Source of the DNA: JBCBKP01 sp038521625
GTDB taxonomy: Bacteria > Planctomycetota > Phycisphaerae > Phycisphaerales > UBA1924
Assembly: GCA_038521625.1 (NCBI GenBank)
Contig: JBCBKP010000022.1
Location: 1 to 56,184, forward strand
Length of the DNA: 56,184 bases
Direction of reading: 5' to 3'
In this document: positions 1-8,787 of the stretch, one piece after another
Position numbering within the stretch: the stretch's first letter is position 1
Layout of the letters: the number at the start of each line of letters is the position of its first letter
The notes under the pieces: generated by a model
The model's input: the letters and a program-made list of their open reading frames with translations, nothing else
What the model was told of the DNA's origin: nothing
The model's database searches: none
Made by a program: the position numbers and the translations under genes

Positions 1-2451
1 CGGGCGGCCGTGGACGGCTTCTCGGGGGCGGGCAACCTCTGGCGCAGCGACGCCGCCGGCCCGCACTGGTTCGACATGTCCATGGAGGACCCGCCCGAGA
101 CCAGCCCGGTCTCGGTCCGAGTCACCAACACGCCGGTGCACGTCCGTTCCGTGCACGTGCACGCCGGGGATTCCGGCGGGCAGGGCATCCCCGCCCGCGG
201 GCGCGTGCAGCGCTTCGACGACCAGTCGGGGCTCTGGATCACGATCCCGGGCGCTACGTTCAGCGGCAATTCACAGGCCGACTTCGCGATCCTGTTCGAC
301 AGCGAGGTCGTCGCCTCGCGCTTCCGTCTGCGGATCGACGACGCGACGCCGGTGGCCCTGCGCGAGGTCGTCCTGCTGCCGCCCGGCCCGGACGCCGGGG
401 GCTGGCCGCTCGGCACGAGCGCCGTCGCGGGCGATGCGCCCGTGTGGTCCGAGCGGGCCGACGGCTTCTTCGGCCTGATCGACTCGTCCGGCGGCGTGAT
501 CTCGGTCGAGGGCGGCGCACCGTTCGTCCAGTCGCCGACCGGCCGTCACGACCAGCAGTTCCAGCTGATCGCGAGCCTGGATCTCGGCGTGCACCGCATC
601 CGCAACCGGTCCACCGGGCTCACGCTCGCGGAGGATCCGGGCACCGGCGGTCTGGCCCAGGCGGGCTACCTCGGTCAGCCGCACCAGCTCTGGGAGCTGG
701 TCGATGCGCCGGGCGGTTTCCGCATCGTGAACGCGATGACCGGCAAGGCCGTCTCCTCCGACGGTTCGTCGCTATCGCTTGCGCCGTTCGACGCCGGCGA
801 TCCGGCTCAGGTCTTCGGCCAGAGCTTCGCCGCGCATTTCCCGAAGAAGGGCAACGGCGAGAAGTCGCCCCAGAACAACACGACGCCGGCCCGGTTCACG
901 CCGCTGCTCGATTCCGAGTGGGCGTACAACTGGGGAAAGAACGACATCTTCCCCGACGCGATCGAGTACTGGCCCATGCAGTGGGGCAGCTTCAGCTGGG
1001 ACGTCTGGCCCATGCGGACGCCGCTCTGGCACCGCCAGGCGGAACCGCTGCTGCTGATGGGCTACAACGAGCCCGACAGCGACAGCCAGTCTGATGTCCC
1101 GGTCTCGACGGGCATCGAGCTGTGGCCGCGCAACGAGGCGACGGGCTTCCCCCTTGTCGCCCCGGCTCCGACCAACAACCAGGAGGGCGACGACTGGCTC
1201 GCCGCCTTCGATCTCGAGGCGGACGCCCGCGAGTACCGCAGGGATTACGCCTCGGTGCACTGGTACGGCACGGCGCTGAACACCAACGCCATCATGAACA
1301 CCGTGAACAGCGCGGCGAACGCCTGCGATTGCCCGGTGGTCCTCAGCGAGTTCTCCCCGGTCGACTGGAGCGACACCAACAGCTGGGACAAGGACGACGC
1401 GTACGACTGGTACGCCGAGGTGCTCTACCGGCTCGAGCGCAGCCAGAACGTCGCCCGGTACGCGGTCTTCGCGTTCGGCGGCGATCCTTCCAACCCGATC
1501 TCGGACAACCGCGGCGAGCTGATCGTCGAGCTCTCCCCGACCGTCGACCCGGTCCTGACGCCCGCGGGCAGGCTCTACGCCGCCTGGGACGGCGACGTCC
1601 AGCTCCGGACCGACACCGAGTACCACGTCCACAACCGCGGGCGTCACGCCCGGATCGGCGTGAACCAGGGTCAGCCCGCCGGGACGGCGGTGCGGCTCGG
1701 CGACCGGTCCGATCTCGGCGCCGACTTCTCGTTCGTGCTCGAGCCCACCCCGGCGAGCAGCTTCTACCGGGTCCGGTCCGTCTCCGACGGCCGGCTGCTG
1801 ATGGTCGTCGGCGACGCGCTGCATTTCGTCGTCGACGCCGAGGCGTCGGCCGACGCCGAGTTCCGGATCGCCGAGGTCGAGCACGGCCGGTTCTTCTTCG
1901 AGGACCAGTCCGGGCGCCACGTCGGCATCAACGGCGCCGGGCAGCTCGAGCTCTTCGCGCCGGGCACGACCGGCGCCAACGTCCACTGGCGGTTCATCCG
2001 CGTTCACGAGGCGCCCCCGGCCGCGCCCCGCGGCGTGAACGCGTCGCTCGCCGATTTCGGCAAGGTCCGGATCTCCTGGGACGCGCACGGCTTCCGCGAT
2101 CTGGACGGCATGGAGATCAGGCGGACGGATTCGTCGATGGTCTGGGAGACCGTCGCGACGAGCGTCTACCAGGGCTCGTTCGTCGACGCGGTCCCCGCGC
2201 CGGGCAATTACGTCTACGAGGTCCGGGCGGTGGGCGACACCGGCTCGTCGGGCTTCGTCTCGACCGGCGCGATCGCGGTCGAGGTCTGCGAGGCCGACTT
2301 CAACGCCGACTTCGCGCTCAACTCGAACGACCTGATGTCGGTGATCACGGCCGTCGACGCCGGCGCCGATCTCGACGGCAGCGGCGGCGCGGACATCTTC
2401 GACATCATCTGGTACACCGAGCGGTACGACGAGGGCTGCGCCCTCCCGTAG
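1..2451 (+). CDS. secreted GH128-like endo-beta-1,3-glucanase with lectin, Fn3 and dockerin-like modules (5' partial)
   Basis: The reading frame is open at base 1, so the true start and signal peptide lie upstream; residue numbers here count from the GTG at base 10. Visible modules: a discoidin-like beta region (about 1-125), a ricin-type beta-trefoil-like stretch (about 145-275, QLWEL-type repeats), a glycosyl-hydrolase catalytic core of the Asl1/GH128 type (about 285-520), a second trefoil-like region (540-670), a fibronectin III domain (675-757) and a C-terminal dockerin-like module (760-813). The catalytic pair is probably E354 (GYNEPD) and E447 (LSEFSP), 93 residues apart as expected for a TIM barrel. 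The dockerin-like part has two good calcium loops (near 763-774 and 787-798) bracketed by Cys. Family knowledge points to cleavage of beta-1,3-glucan such as laminarin; the substrate is inferred. The next gene follows 64 bases downstream in the same direction. Confidence 0.8.
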   Translation, partial: RAAVDGFSGAGNLWRSDAAGPHWFDMSMEDPPETSPVSVRVTNTPVHVRSVHVHAGDSGGQGIPARGRVQRFDDQSGLWITIPGATFSGNSQADFAILFDSEVVASRFRLRIDDATPVALREVVLLPPGPDAGGWPLGTSAVAGDAPVWSERADGFFGLIDSSGGVISVEGGAPFVQSPTGRHDQQFQLIASLDLGVHRIRNRSTGLTLAEDPGTGGLAQAGYLGQPHQLWELVDAPGGFRIVNAMTGKAVSSDGSSLSLAPFDAGDPAQVFGQSFAAHFPKKGNGEKSPQNNTTPARFTPLLDSEWAYNWGKNDIFPDAIEYWPMQWGSFSWDVWPMRTPLWHRQAEPLLLMGYNEPDSDSQSDVPVSTGIELWPRNEATGFPLVAPAPTNNQEGDDWLAAFDLEADAREYRRDYASVHWYGTALNTNAIMNTVNSAANACDCPVVLSEFSPVDWSDTNSWDKDDAYDWYAEVLYRLERSQNVARYAVFAFGGDPSNPISDNRGELIVELSPTVDPVLTPAGRLYAAWDGDVQLRTDTEYHVHNRGRHARIGVNQGQPAGTAVRLGDRSDLGADFSFVLEPTPASSFYRVRSVSDGRLLMVVGDALHFVVDAEASADAEFRIAEVEHGRFFFEDQSGRHVGINGAGQLELFAPGTTGANVHWRFIRVHEAPPAAPRGVNASLADFGKVRISWDAHGFRDLDGMEIRRTDSSMVWETVATSVYQGSFVDAVPAPGNYVYEVRAVGDTGSSGFVSTGAIAVEVCEADFNADFALNSNDLMSVITAVDAGADLDGSGGADIFDIIWYTERYDEGCALP

Positions 2452-2515
2452 CCGCCGCCCCGCCCGACCGCGTCTCCGGCCGTACGCCGATAGCACCCGA
2501 CAGAGAGGACCGCTC

Positions 2516-4459
2516 GTGCGCACCCGCCCGAAGATCCGTCGACGCCTCGCCGCCGCGCTGGGTCTTGGCCTCGTCTCATTGGCGGGCGCCCAGCCGGTCC
2601 GGCCGGGTGCCGAGTGGACCGACACGAGCGTCCCGACCGACGAGGCGATCGCCTTCGCGCTCTACACGGCCCACGAGGGCGTTCTCAAGCTCACCGCGCA
2701 GCTCTACCCGCTCGCGGACGAGGTGAGCCGCGACGTGGTGCTCGAGGTCAGGCCCGACGGGCGCGGGCGATGGCGCGAGGTCGGGCGCGTCGAGGTCGAT
2801 GAGACCGGCTACGGCTGGCCGGCCGAGGGCCGCAAGCGTTGGCTCGCGCACTTCCGGGTCGAGGCCTGGGACCAGTCCCGCGACTGGCAGTACCGCGTCC
2901 TCGCGGCCGGCGGCGAGGCGACGTACGAGGGACGCATCCGAAAGGACCCCGCCGACAAGCGAGAGATCGTCGTCGCCTCGCTGAGTTGCAACTCCAACGC
3001 CGAGCGCGGGCCGCGCCGCGACATCGTGGAGAACCTTCTCGCGCAGGACCCCGACCTGCTCTTCTTCGCCGGCGATCAGTCGTACGACCACAAGCAGCAC
3101 CTCGAGGCCTGGCTGCTCTTCGGGCGTCAGTTCGGCGAGCTGATGCGCGACCGGCCGACCGTCACCATCCCGGACGACCACGACATCGGGCAGGGCAACC
3201 TGTGGGGCGAGGGCGGCGTCAAGGCCGACTCGGCCGACGGCGACAGCGGCGGGTACTTCTACTCGCCCGAGTACGTGCGGGCGGTCGAGGCCGCGCAGAC
3301 CTGGCACCTGCCCGACCCGCACGATCCGACGCCGATCGCACAGGGGATCGGCGTCTACTACACGTCGCTCAATGTCGGCGGCGTCGACTTCGCGATCATC
3401 GAGGACCGCAAGTTCAAGACGGGTCCCAAGGGTCTCGTCCGCGGCAACGGCCCGCGCCCCGATCACATCAACGACCTCGAGTTCGACGTCTCGACGCTCG
3501 ACGTGCCGGAGGCCCAGCTGCTCGGCGAGCGGCAGCTCGAGTTCCTCGAGAGCTGGACCCGCGACTGGCGCGGGGCCGAGTTCAAGGCCGTGCTGAGCCA
3601 GACGGTCTTCGGCAACGCCTCGCACCGCTCGGGGCCCGGGCTGTGGGGCGGGGCTCTGGCGCGCGTCGACCTCGACAAGCAGCGCGGCAGCCGGCTCCGC
3701 AGCGACCTCGATTCGAACGGCTGGCCGCAGTCCGGGCGCGACCGCGCCGTGGAGCTCATCCGGCGCGGCTTCGCGACACACCTATGCGGCGATCAGCACC
3801 TGGCGACGCTGGTGCACCACGGCGTCACCGATTGGCGCGACTCGATGGTCTCGTTCGCGTCGCCGGCCATCGTGAACTACTACGTCCGCTGGTGGGACCC
3901 TCTCGAGGTCGCGGTCGATCCGATCGACGGTGCGCTCCCGAATCTCGGCTCCTACCGCGACGGCCTCGGCAACCGTCTCACGATGCTGGCCTACGTCAAC
4001 CCGGACACGAGGCGCGTCTTCCACACCGACGAGAACGGGCTCGAGTGGGGCCCGCGCGCGGAGGGCTACGGCATCGTCCGCTTCGACAAGGACACCCGCG
4101 AGATCACCTACGAGGTCTGGCCGCGCTACGTCGACGTGACCGACCGCGACGCCGAGCCCTACGCCGGCTGGCCGGTCACGATCGACCAGGCGGATAACTA
4201 CGGGCGGCGGCCCGCCGGGTACCTCCCGATGATCGAGGTCGACGGGATCGACGAGCCCGTGTTCGAGGTCGTGGACCAGCAGACCGGCGAGGTCGTCTAC
4301 ACGATCCGCGCGAACGAGCCGAGGATGCAGCCCCATGTCTTCGACCGCTCGTCGGTCTACACGGTGCACGTGAGCGGACAGCCCGGCCCGCGACGAACCC
4401 TGACCGATCTCAGGCCGACCGCGCAGCGGCGCGGCGACACGATCCGCGTCTCGTTCTGA
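2516..4459 (+). CDS. PhoD-type alkaline phosphatase/phosphodiesterase, secreted
   Basis: The 647-residue product begins at a GTG with a basic N-terminus and hydrophobic stretch ending near residue 25 (LVSLAGAQ), a signal peptide. A short beta domain precedes a PhoD metallophosphatase fold: the metal-binding AGDQSYD (D187) and the family signature PDDHD (D220, D221, H222, D223), with further HLCGDQH-type ligands near residue 423. PhoD enzymes hydrolyse phosphate mono- and diesters with Fe/Ca centres outside the cytoplasm. It lies between two glycan hydrolases and 11 bases before the GH16 gene, so it probably belongs to the same transcript and may strip phosphate from polymers. The exact substrate cannot be told from sequence. 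Confidence 0.85.
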   Translation: MRTRPKIRRRLAAALGLGLVSLAGAQPVRPGAEWTDTSVPTDEAIAFALYTAHEGVLKLTAQLYPLADEVSRDVVLEVRPDGRGRWREVGRVEVDETGYGWPAEGRKRWLAHFRVEAWDQSRDWQYRVLAAGGEATYEGRIRKDPADKREIVVASLSCNSNAERGPRRDIVENLLAQDPDLLFFAGDQSYDHKQHLEAWLLFGRQFGELMRDRPTVTIPDDHDIGQGNLWGEGGVKADSADGDSGGYFYSPEYVRAVEAAQTWHLPDPHDPTPIAQGIGVYYTSLNVGGVDFAIIEDRKFKTGPKGLVRGNGPRPDHINDLEFDVSTLDVPEAQLLGERQLEFLESWTRDWRGAEFKAVLSQTVFGNASHRSGPGLWGGALARVDLDKQRGSRLRSDLDSNGWPQSGRDRAVELIRRGFATHLCGDQHLATLVHHGVTDWRDSMVSFASPAIVNYYVRWWDPLEVAVDPIDGALPNLGSYRDGLGNRLTMLAYVNPDTRRVFHTDENGLEWGPRAEGYGIVRFDKDTREITYEVWPRYVDVTDRDAEPYAGWPVTIDQADNYGRRPAGYLPMIEVDGIDEPVFEVVDQQTGEVVYTIRANEPRMQPHVFDRSSVYTVHVSGQPGPRRTLTDLRPTAQRRGDTIRVSF

Positions 4460-4470
4460 AGGACCGCAAG

Positions 4471-5343
4471 TTGAAGAAGCTCCTCGCCTGCGCCGCGCTG
4501 CTCGTCGCGTCCCCCGCTCTCGCCGCGCCCCCGCCGATCGAGTCGGACGGCTACCGGCTCGTCTGGTCGCGCGAGTTCGACACCGACGGGCGACCGGATC
4601 CCGACACCTGGACGTACGAACGCGGTTTCAGCCGCAACAACGAGCTCCAGTGGTACCAGGAGGACAACGCCTTTATAGAGGGCGGCAGCCTGGTGATCGA
4701 GGCGCGACGCGAGCGCGTGCGCAACCCGGGGTACAGGCCGGGCGCCGACGGCTGGCGACAGAAGCGGCGGTACGCCGAGTACACGTCGAGCTCGCTCACG
4801 ACGCGCGAGAGCCGGGAGTGGCTCTACGGGCGGTTCGAGCTGCGCGCGAAGATCGACATCCGCCCGGGCATGTGGCCGGCCTGGTGGACCGTCGGCCGGG
4901 CGAGGGCGTGGCCCGGAAGCGGCGAGATCGACATGATGGAGTACTACCGCGGCATGATCCTCGCCAACGCGGCGTGGAAGAGCCGGGGCGGCGACCGGTG
5001 GTCGGCCGAGTGGGACAGCGTCCGCGTCCCCGTCGAAGATCTCGCCGAGGGCTCGCCCGAGTCCTGGGCCGACGAGTTCCACGTCTGGCGGATGGACTGG
5101 ACCGAGGACGCGATCAGGCTGTACCTCGACGGCGAGCTGCTCAACGAGATCGACCTGAGCGAGACCATCAACCCCGACGGCTCCAACCCGTTCCGCGAGC
5201 CGCACTTCATGCTGATCAACCTCGCGATCGGCGGCAACAACGGCGGCGACCCGTCCGAGACCGAGTTCCCCGCCCGGTACGAGATCGACTACGTGCGGGT
5301 CTACCAGCGCGACGCCGACGCGTCGGAAGGAGCCGGCGGATGA
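4471..5343 (+). CDS. GH16 family endo-beta-glucanase (laminarinase-like), secreted
   Basis: A TTG start preceded by GAAGGA (bases 4458-4463) gives a 290-residue protein with a clear signal peptide (about 1-19, ending PALAA). The GH16 active-site signature GSGEIDMMEY is at 149-158, with the nucleophile E152, D154 and acid/base E157. The family landmark NNELQWY is at 56-62 and the beta-jelly-roll runs through to the C-terminal YEIDYVRVYQ strand. The ExDxME spacing with the extra residue is the laminarinase/lichenase-like form of GH16 rather than the shorter EIDIE form, so beta-1,3-glucan is the likely substrate; agarans cannot be excluded. Its stop codon overlaps the sulfatase start (ATGA), a sign of translational coupling. 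Confidence 0.88.
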   Translation: MKKLLACAALLVASPALAAPPPIESDGYRLVWSREFDTDGRPDPDTWTYERGFSRNNELQWYQEDNAFIEGGSLVIEARRERVRNPGYRPGADGWRQKRRYAEYTSSSLTTRESREWLYGRFELRAKIDIRPGMWPAWWTVGRARAWPGSGEIDMMEYYRGMILANAAWKSRGGDRWSAEWDSVRVPVEDLAEGSPESWADEFHVWRMDWTEDAIRLYLDGELLNEIDLSETINPDGSNPFREPHFMLINLAIGGNNGGDPSETEFPARYEIDYVRVYQRDADASEGAGG

Positions 5344-6752
5344 GAGCGCTCCTGATGCTGGCGTCGAGCCTCCTGCTCGCGGGATGCGCGGCCGGCGGCG
5401 AGTCCGCCGAGAACGCGATCTCGTCCAAGCCGAATCTCGTGCTGATCGTCGCCGACGATCTCGGCTACGCCGACGTCGGGTTCAACGGGCTCGAGCAGTT
5501 CCCGACACCGCACATCGACCGGATCGCGAACGAGGGTGTCCGGTTCACGCAGGGCTACGTCACCCACGCCGTCTGCGGCCCGAGCCGCGCGGGGATGATC
5601 ACGGGTCGCTACCAGGACCGCTTCGGCTCGTCGATCAACCCGACGGTGAACCCCGCGGTCCCGAACGGCGTGCCGCGGACCGAACGCACGCTCGCCGAGC
5701 TGCTCCGGGCTGCCGGCTACGAGTCGATGGCCGTCGGCAAGTGGCACCTCGGCACGTACCCCGGGCTTCGCCCGCGCGAGCGGGGCTTCGACGAGTTCTA
5801 CGGCTTCCTCTCCGGAGGTCACGATTACTTCCCGGAGAACCTCACGCTCGAGGACCTGAGCGAGGTCCGGCAGAAGTGGGGCTGGTACCGCACGAAGGTG
5901 CTGCATAACGGCGTGCGTGTCTCGACCGACGAGTACCTCACCGACGAGCTGAGCAGCGCGGCCGTCGAGTTCATCGATCGCGACCGCGATCGCCCGTTCT
6001 TTCTGTACCTCGCGTACAACGCGCCGCACACGCCGATGCAGGCGACGGGCGAGAAGCTGCGCGAGTTTTCGTACATCGAGAACGAGCGCCGGCGCACCTA
6101 CGCCGGGATGGTGAGTTCGATGGACGACGGCATCGGCCGCGTGCTCGACGCCCTCGATCGCCGCCGGCTGGCCGAGAACACCGTCGTCGTGTTCCTCTCC
6201 GACAACGGCGGGGCGCGGAACAACGCCTCGCGCAACACGCCCCTCCGCGGCTTCAAGTCCGACCCGTACGAGGGCGGCGTCCGCGTCCCGTTCGCGATCC
6301 GATGGCCCGCGGGCTTCCCGGCCGCGGCCGACTACGACCGGCCGGTCAGCTCGCTCGACATCGCCGCGACGATCGTCGCCGCCGCCGGCCCCGAGGCTTC
6401 AGGCGCGCTGCTGCCGGGCAAGCCGCTCGACGGCGTGGACCTCCGGCCGTTCGTCCGCGGACTCAGCGACGGACGCCCGCACGAGACGCTCTTCTGGAAC
6501 TGGCCGAACCGGGGCGAGATCGCAGGGCGCTCGACGGACCTCAAGCTCGTGCTTCGCGAGAGGGGAGAGGATCGACGCGAACTGTTCGATCTGGCCGGCG
6601 ATCCCGGTGAGTCCGGCAATCTCGCCACGCTCCGGGCGTTCGAGGATCGTCTGGCTGAGTTGATGGAGCAAATCCGGGCGTGGGAGTCCGATATGGTGCC
6701 GCCCGCGTATCCTGGCTTGGGGAGTTGGAATCCCGGCGACCGGGACGGCTGA
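5340..6752 (+). CDS. lipoprotein sulfatase (formylglycine-dependent, arylsulfatase family)
   Basis: The ATG at 5340 overlaps the preceding TGA; the frame is open further upstream but only this start gives a lipoprotein signal peptide (lipobox LAGC, C16). The 470-residue product has the metal-binding DDLGYAD (D39, D40) and the sulfatase signature C79-G-P-S-R-...-T88-G-R, in which C79 would be oxidised to formylglycine. A KWHLG lysine/histidine motif and DNGG motif follow in the usual order. These enzymes remove sulfate esters from polysaccharides or glycolipids; with GH128 and GH16 next door a sulfated algal glycan is a reasonable guess. No FGE-type maturase gene is visible in the window, so maturation must be encoded elsewhere. 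Confidence 0.9.
   Translation: MRALLMLASSLLLAGCAAGGESAENAISSKPNLVLIVADDLGYADVGFNGLEQFPTPHIDRIANEGVRFTQGYVTHAVCGPSRAGMITGRYQDRFGSSINPTVNPAVPNGVPRTERTLAELLRAAGYESMAVGKWHLGTYPGLRPRERGFDEFYGFLSGGHDYFPENLTLEDLSEVRQKWGWYRTKVLHNGVRVSTDEYLTDELSSAAVEFIDRDRDRPFFLYLAYNAPHTPMQATGEKLREFSYIENERRRTYAGMVSSMDDGIGRVLDALDRRRLAENTVVVFLSDNGGARNNASRNTPLRGFKSDPYEGGVRVPFAIRWPAGFPAAADYDRPVSSLDIAATIVAAAGPEASGALLPGKPLDGVDLRPFVRGLSDGRPHETLFWNWPNRGEIAGRSTDLKLVLRERGEDRRELFDLAGDPGESGNLATLRAFEDRLAELMEQIRAWESDMVPPAYPGLGSWNPGDRDG
6731..6745 (+). terminator. possible hairpin at the end of the sulfatase gene
   Basis: TCCCGG-CGA-CCGGGA is a perfect 6-bp stem lying just inside the 3' end of the sulfatase coding sequence, followed 12 bases later by an A/T-rich run (GAATATTT). 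It may close the degradative operon, but the T-tract is weak and displaced. Confidence 0.3.
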
Positions 6753-6799
6753 GAATATTTGGGGATTGATAGGATTAATTCCGGAATCTCTGTAAACAG

Positions 6800-6828
6800 T
6801 TGTGACGCACTCCGGAATTGTGTAGACT
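6800..6828 (+). promoter_or_regulatory. sigma-70-like promoter upstream of the dockerin-bearing protein
   Basis: TTGTGA (6800-6805), a 17-base spacer and TAGACT (6823-6828) fit a housekeeping-type promoter. The surrounding 160 bases are much richer in A+T than the genes on either side. A 10-base perfect palindrome ATTCCGGAAT (6778-6787) and a partial copy of it inside the spacer (CCGGAATT, 6812-6819) could be operator half-sites. Confidence 0.5.
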
Positions 6829-6912
6829 GATTAAGCGGTTGATGGGCGGGCCATCCGTTATGCTTCCGCTACACGAGAAGACAGATCTGTCCGCAGCTGA
6901 GGAGAAACGATC

Positions 6913-7629
6913 ATGCTCGCACGCACGCTCGCCGTTGTCGCCGGGATGGCCGGCATGGCCTCGGCCCAATCGGCCACCGTCTCGCTGACCCCGGCCTCGA
7001 GCTCGATCGCTCCGGGCGAGAGCACCGTCGTGCAGGTGGATGTCAGCTATGACCTGGCCGGCGCCTCGGGCGGCCTGTTCGGTGCGGGCCTCTTCGGCTA
7101 CGGCTTCGACGCCTCGGACGACAACATCGAGTCGCAGCTGGCCTCTCCGTCGGTCTCGCCGAGCCTGCCGAGCGGCTCGGTGGCGTCGGTCAACGGCTCG
7201 ATGCTTCGGTTCGGCGGCGGCGTCGGGCTGATGCCCCCGATCCTGGGCAACCCGTTCAACCTCGGCAGCTTCACGGTCTCGGCCGACGCGGGCGCGTCGG
7301 ACGGATCGGTGACGGTGACGCTCGACGGCACCGTGCTGCTGTCGCGCGGTGACGAGATCAACTCGGTCTCGTCTTCGCCCGGCGCGAACCAGTTCCAGCT
7401 GCCGCCGGCCAGCGTGACGATCAGCATCATGGCGTCGGCGGGCTGCAACCAGTTCGACCTCGTCGAGCCGTTCGGCGTTCTGAGTCAGGCCGACGTGGCC
7501 GAGTTCGTGAACCTGTTCTTCGCGAATTCCCCGATCGTCGCGGTCTACGCCGCGCCGACCGATGTCGTCTCGCAGGCCGACGTGTCCGCGTTCGTCGACG
7601 GCTTCTTCGCCGGCTGCCCGACGAACTAA
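6913..7629 (+). CDS. secreted protein with C-terminal GC-type dockerin-like module
   Basis: An ATG preceded by GAGGAG starts a 238-residue protein with a signal peptide (about 1-19, ending ASAQ). Residues 20-175 form a Ser/Gly/Val-rich region that looks like a beta-sandwich (cohesin- or Ig-like), without a recognisable catalytic site. The last 60 residues are a two-repeat module framed by Cys (AGCNQFDL ... FFAGCPTN), each repeat carrying the PFGVLSQADV / DVVSQADV pattern typical of the GC-type dockerin annotated in Phycisphaerae. Calcium ligands are mostly lost compared with the module in the first gene. It has its own likely promoter. Function is unknown; surface attachment or assembly of secreted enzymes is inference. 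Confidence 0.75.
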   Translation: MLARTLAVVAGMAGMASAQSATVSLTPASSSIAPGESTVVQVDVSYDLAGASGGLFGAGLFGYGFDASDDNIESQLASPSVSPSLPSGSVASVNGSMLRFGGGVGLMPPILGNPFNLGSFTVSADAGASDGSVTVTLDGTVLLSRGDEINSVSSSPGANQFQLPPASVTISIMASAGCNQFDLVEPFGVLSQADVAEFVNLFFANSPIVAVYAAPTDVVSQADVSAFVDGFFAGCPTN

Positions 7630-7731
7630 CGGACGGGCAAGTACGATCCGGGCATCGCCCGTCGCGACCGAACAAACCCGCTCGTCGGCTCGAGCACGCA
7701 GCGATCATCGGACCGGCTCACGGAGCGCGTC

Positions 7732-8718
7732 ATGACGACGTCGATCAACCCGTCCGATGTTCGCGCACGCGTCGGGATCGATGCGCTTAACCAGCCGGGA
7801 ACGGTCGCGAGGCGCTCGATCGGTGGGTGCGAGGCGTTCGAGATCGCCTCTTTGGACCTCTCGTGCATGGTCGTCCCCGAGCGCGGGGGACGGATCGTCT
7901 CGCTCCGAGATCGGACCCGCGATCATGAGTGGATGTGGGCGCCCGGGCCGCGTGATCGCCTGCCCGCGCGTCCGGTCGGATCGGACTTCGCCTCAGGTCC
8001 GCTCGTTGGGGCCGATGAGTGCCTCCCGTCGGTCGGCGCGTGCGCCGTGGGCGGGCTCTCCATCCCCGACCACGGCGAGATCTGGGCGAGGCCCTGGACG
8101 GTGGACCCGGGCGATCTCGAGCATGGCGTTCTGACGACCCGGGTCGCGCTCGATTGCATGCCGTTCGAACTCGAGCGGAGCATCCTGCTCGACGGCCCGA
8201 GCTGCCATCTGAGCTATCGACTGCGCAATCTGTCGGGCGACGCGCTCCCGTGGCTCTGGAGCTGGCACCCCCTCATGGTGCTGCCCGAGAACGCCCGGCT
8301 CGAACTCTCGCCGCGGCCGCGCGAGATTCGCGTGGAGTCGGGCGAGGGCGTCCCTCAAGGGGCGGTTGGTCCGTGGCCGAGCCCGTTCGAGGGCGCGTGT
8401 CTCGATCGGCTCGAGCTCGGTGCCGAGACGGCGTCCGGCAAGCTGTTCTGCGGCGGGATCGAGCGGGCGGTGCTGACCGATCTCGCGGTCGGTTCCGCGC
8501 TCGAGATCACGGCGGACCCGGCGGTCTTGTCCGGCATGGGGCTCTGGATCAACCGCGGCGGCTGGAACGGCTACCGACACGTGGCGATCGAGCCGACCAA
8601 CGTGCCCGTCGAGACCCTCGGCGAGGCGGCGCAGCTCAACGGCCACGCGTCGATCCCGGGCGGCGGCGAGCGGCGTTGGTCGCTGCGGCTTCGCGCGGTG
8701 GCGGCGGCGCTCGACTGA
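7732..8718 (+). CDS. aldose 1-epimerase-like (galactose mutarotase fold) protein
   Basis: The 328-residue cytoplasmic protein (no signal peptide) shows the mutarotase-like pattern: an N-terminal VVPERGGRIVSL strand, GADECLPS near 93-100, PDHGEIWARPW at 112-122 with H114 as the probable catalytic histidine, and WLWSWHP with H179. Such proteins interconvert the anomers of sugars or bind sugars on a beta-sandwich. It starts at the first ATG after the dockerin protein and is convergent with an SGLT-type sugar symporter, so a role in handling the imported sugar is plausible. The exact sugar, and whether it is a true mutarotase or a DUF4432-type relative, cannot be decided here. Confidence 0.72.
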   Translation: MTTSINPSDVRARVGIDALNQPGTVARRSIGGCEAFEIASLDLSCMVVPERGGRIVSLRDRTRDHEWMWAPGPRDRLPARPVGSDFASGPLVGADECLPSVGACAVGGLSIPDHGEIWARPWTVDPGDLEHGVLTTRVALDCMPFELERSILLDGPSCHLSYRLRNLSGDALPWLWSWHPLMVLPENARLELSPRPREIRVESGEGVPQGAVGPWPSPFEGACLDRLELGAETASGKLFCGGIERAVLTDLAVGSALEITADPAVLSGMGLWINRGGWNGYRHVAIEPTNVPVETLGEAAQLNGHASIPGGGERRWSLRLRAVAAALD

Positions 8719-8765
8719 GGCCGAGTTCACTCCGCACGCATCCCCGCTCGTCGGTCACGAGCCGC

Positions 8766-8781
8766 CCGCGGTGGTCCGCGG
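8766..8781. terminator. hairpin between convergent genes
   Basis: CCGCGG-TGGT-CCGCGG is a 6-bp stem with a 4-base loop in the 70-base gap between the convergent epimerase-like and symporter genes. No T-tract follows on either strand, so this is only a candidate for a shared terminator. Confidence 0.3.
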
Positions 8782-8787
8782 CTGTCG

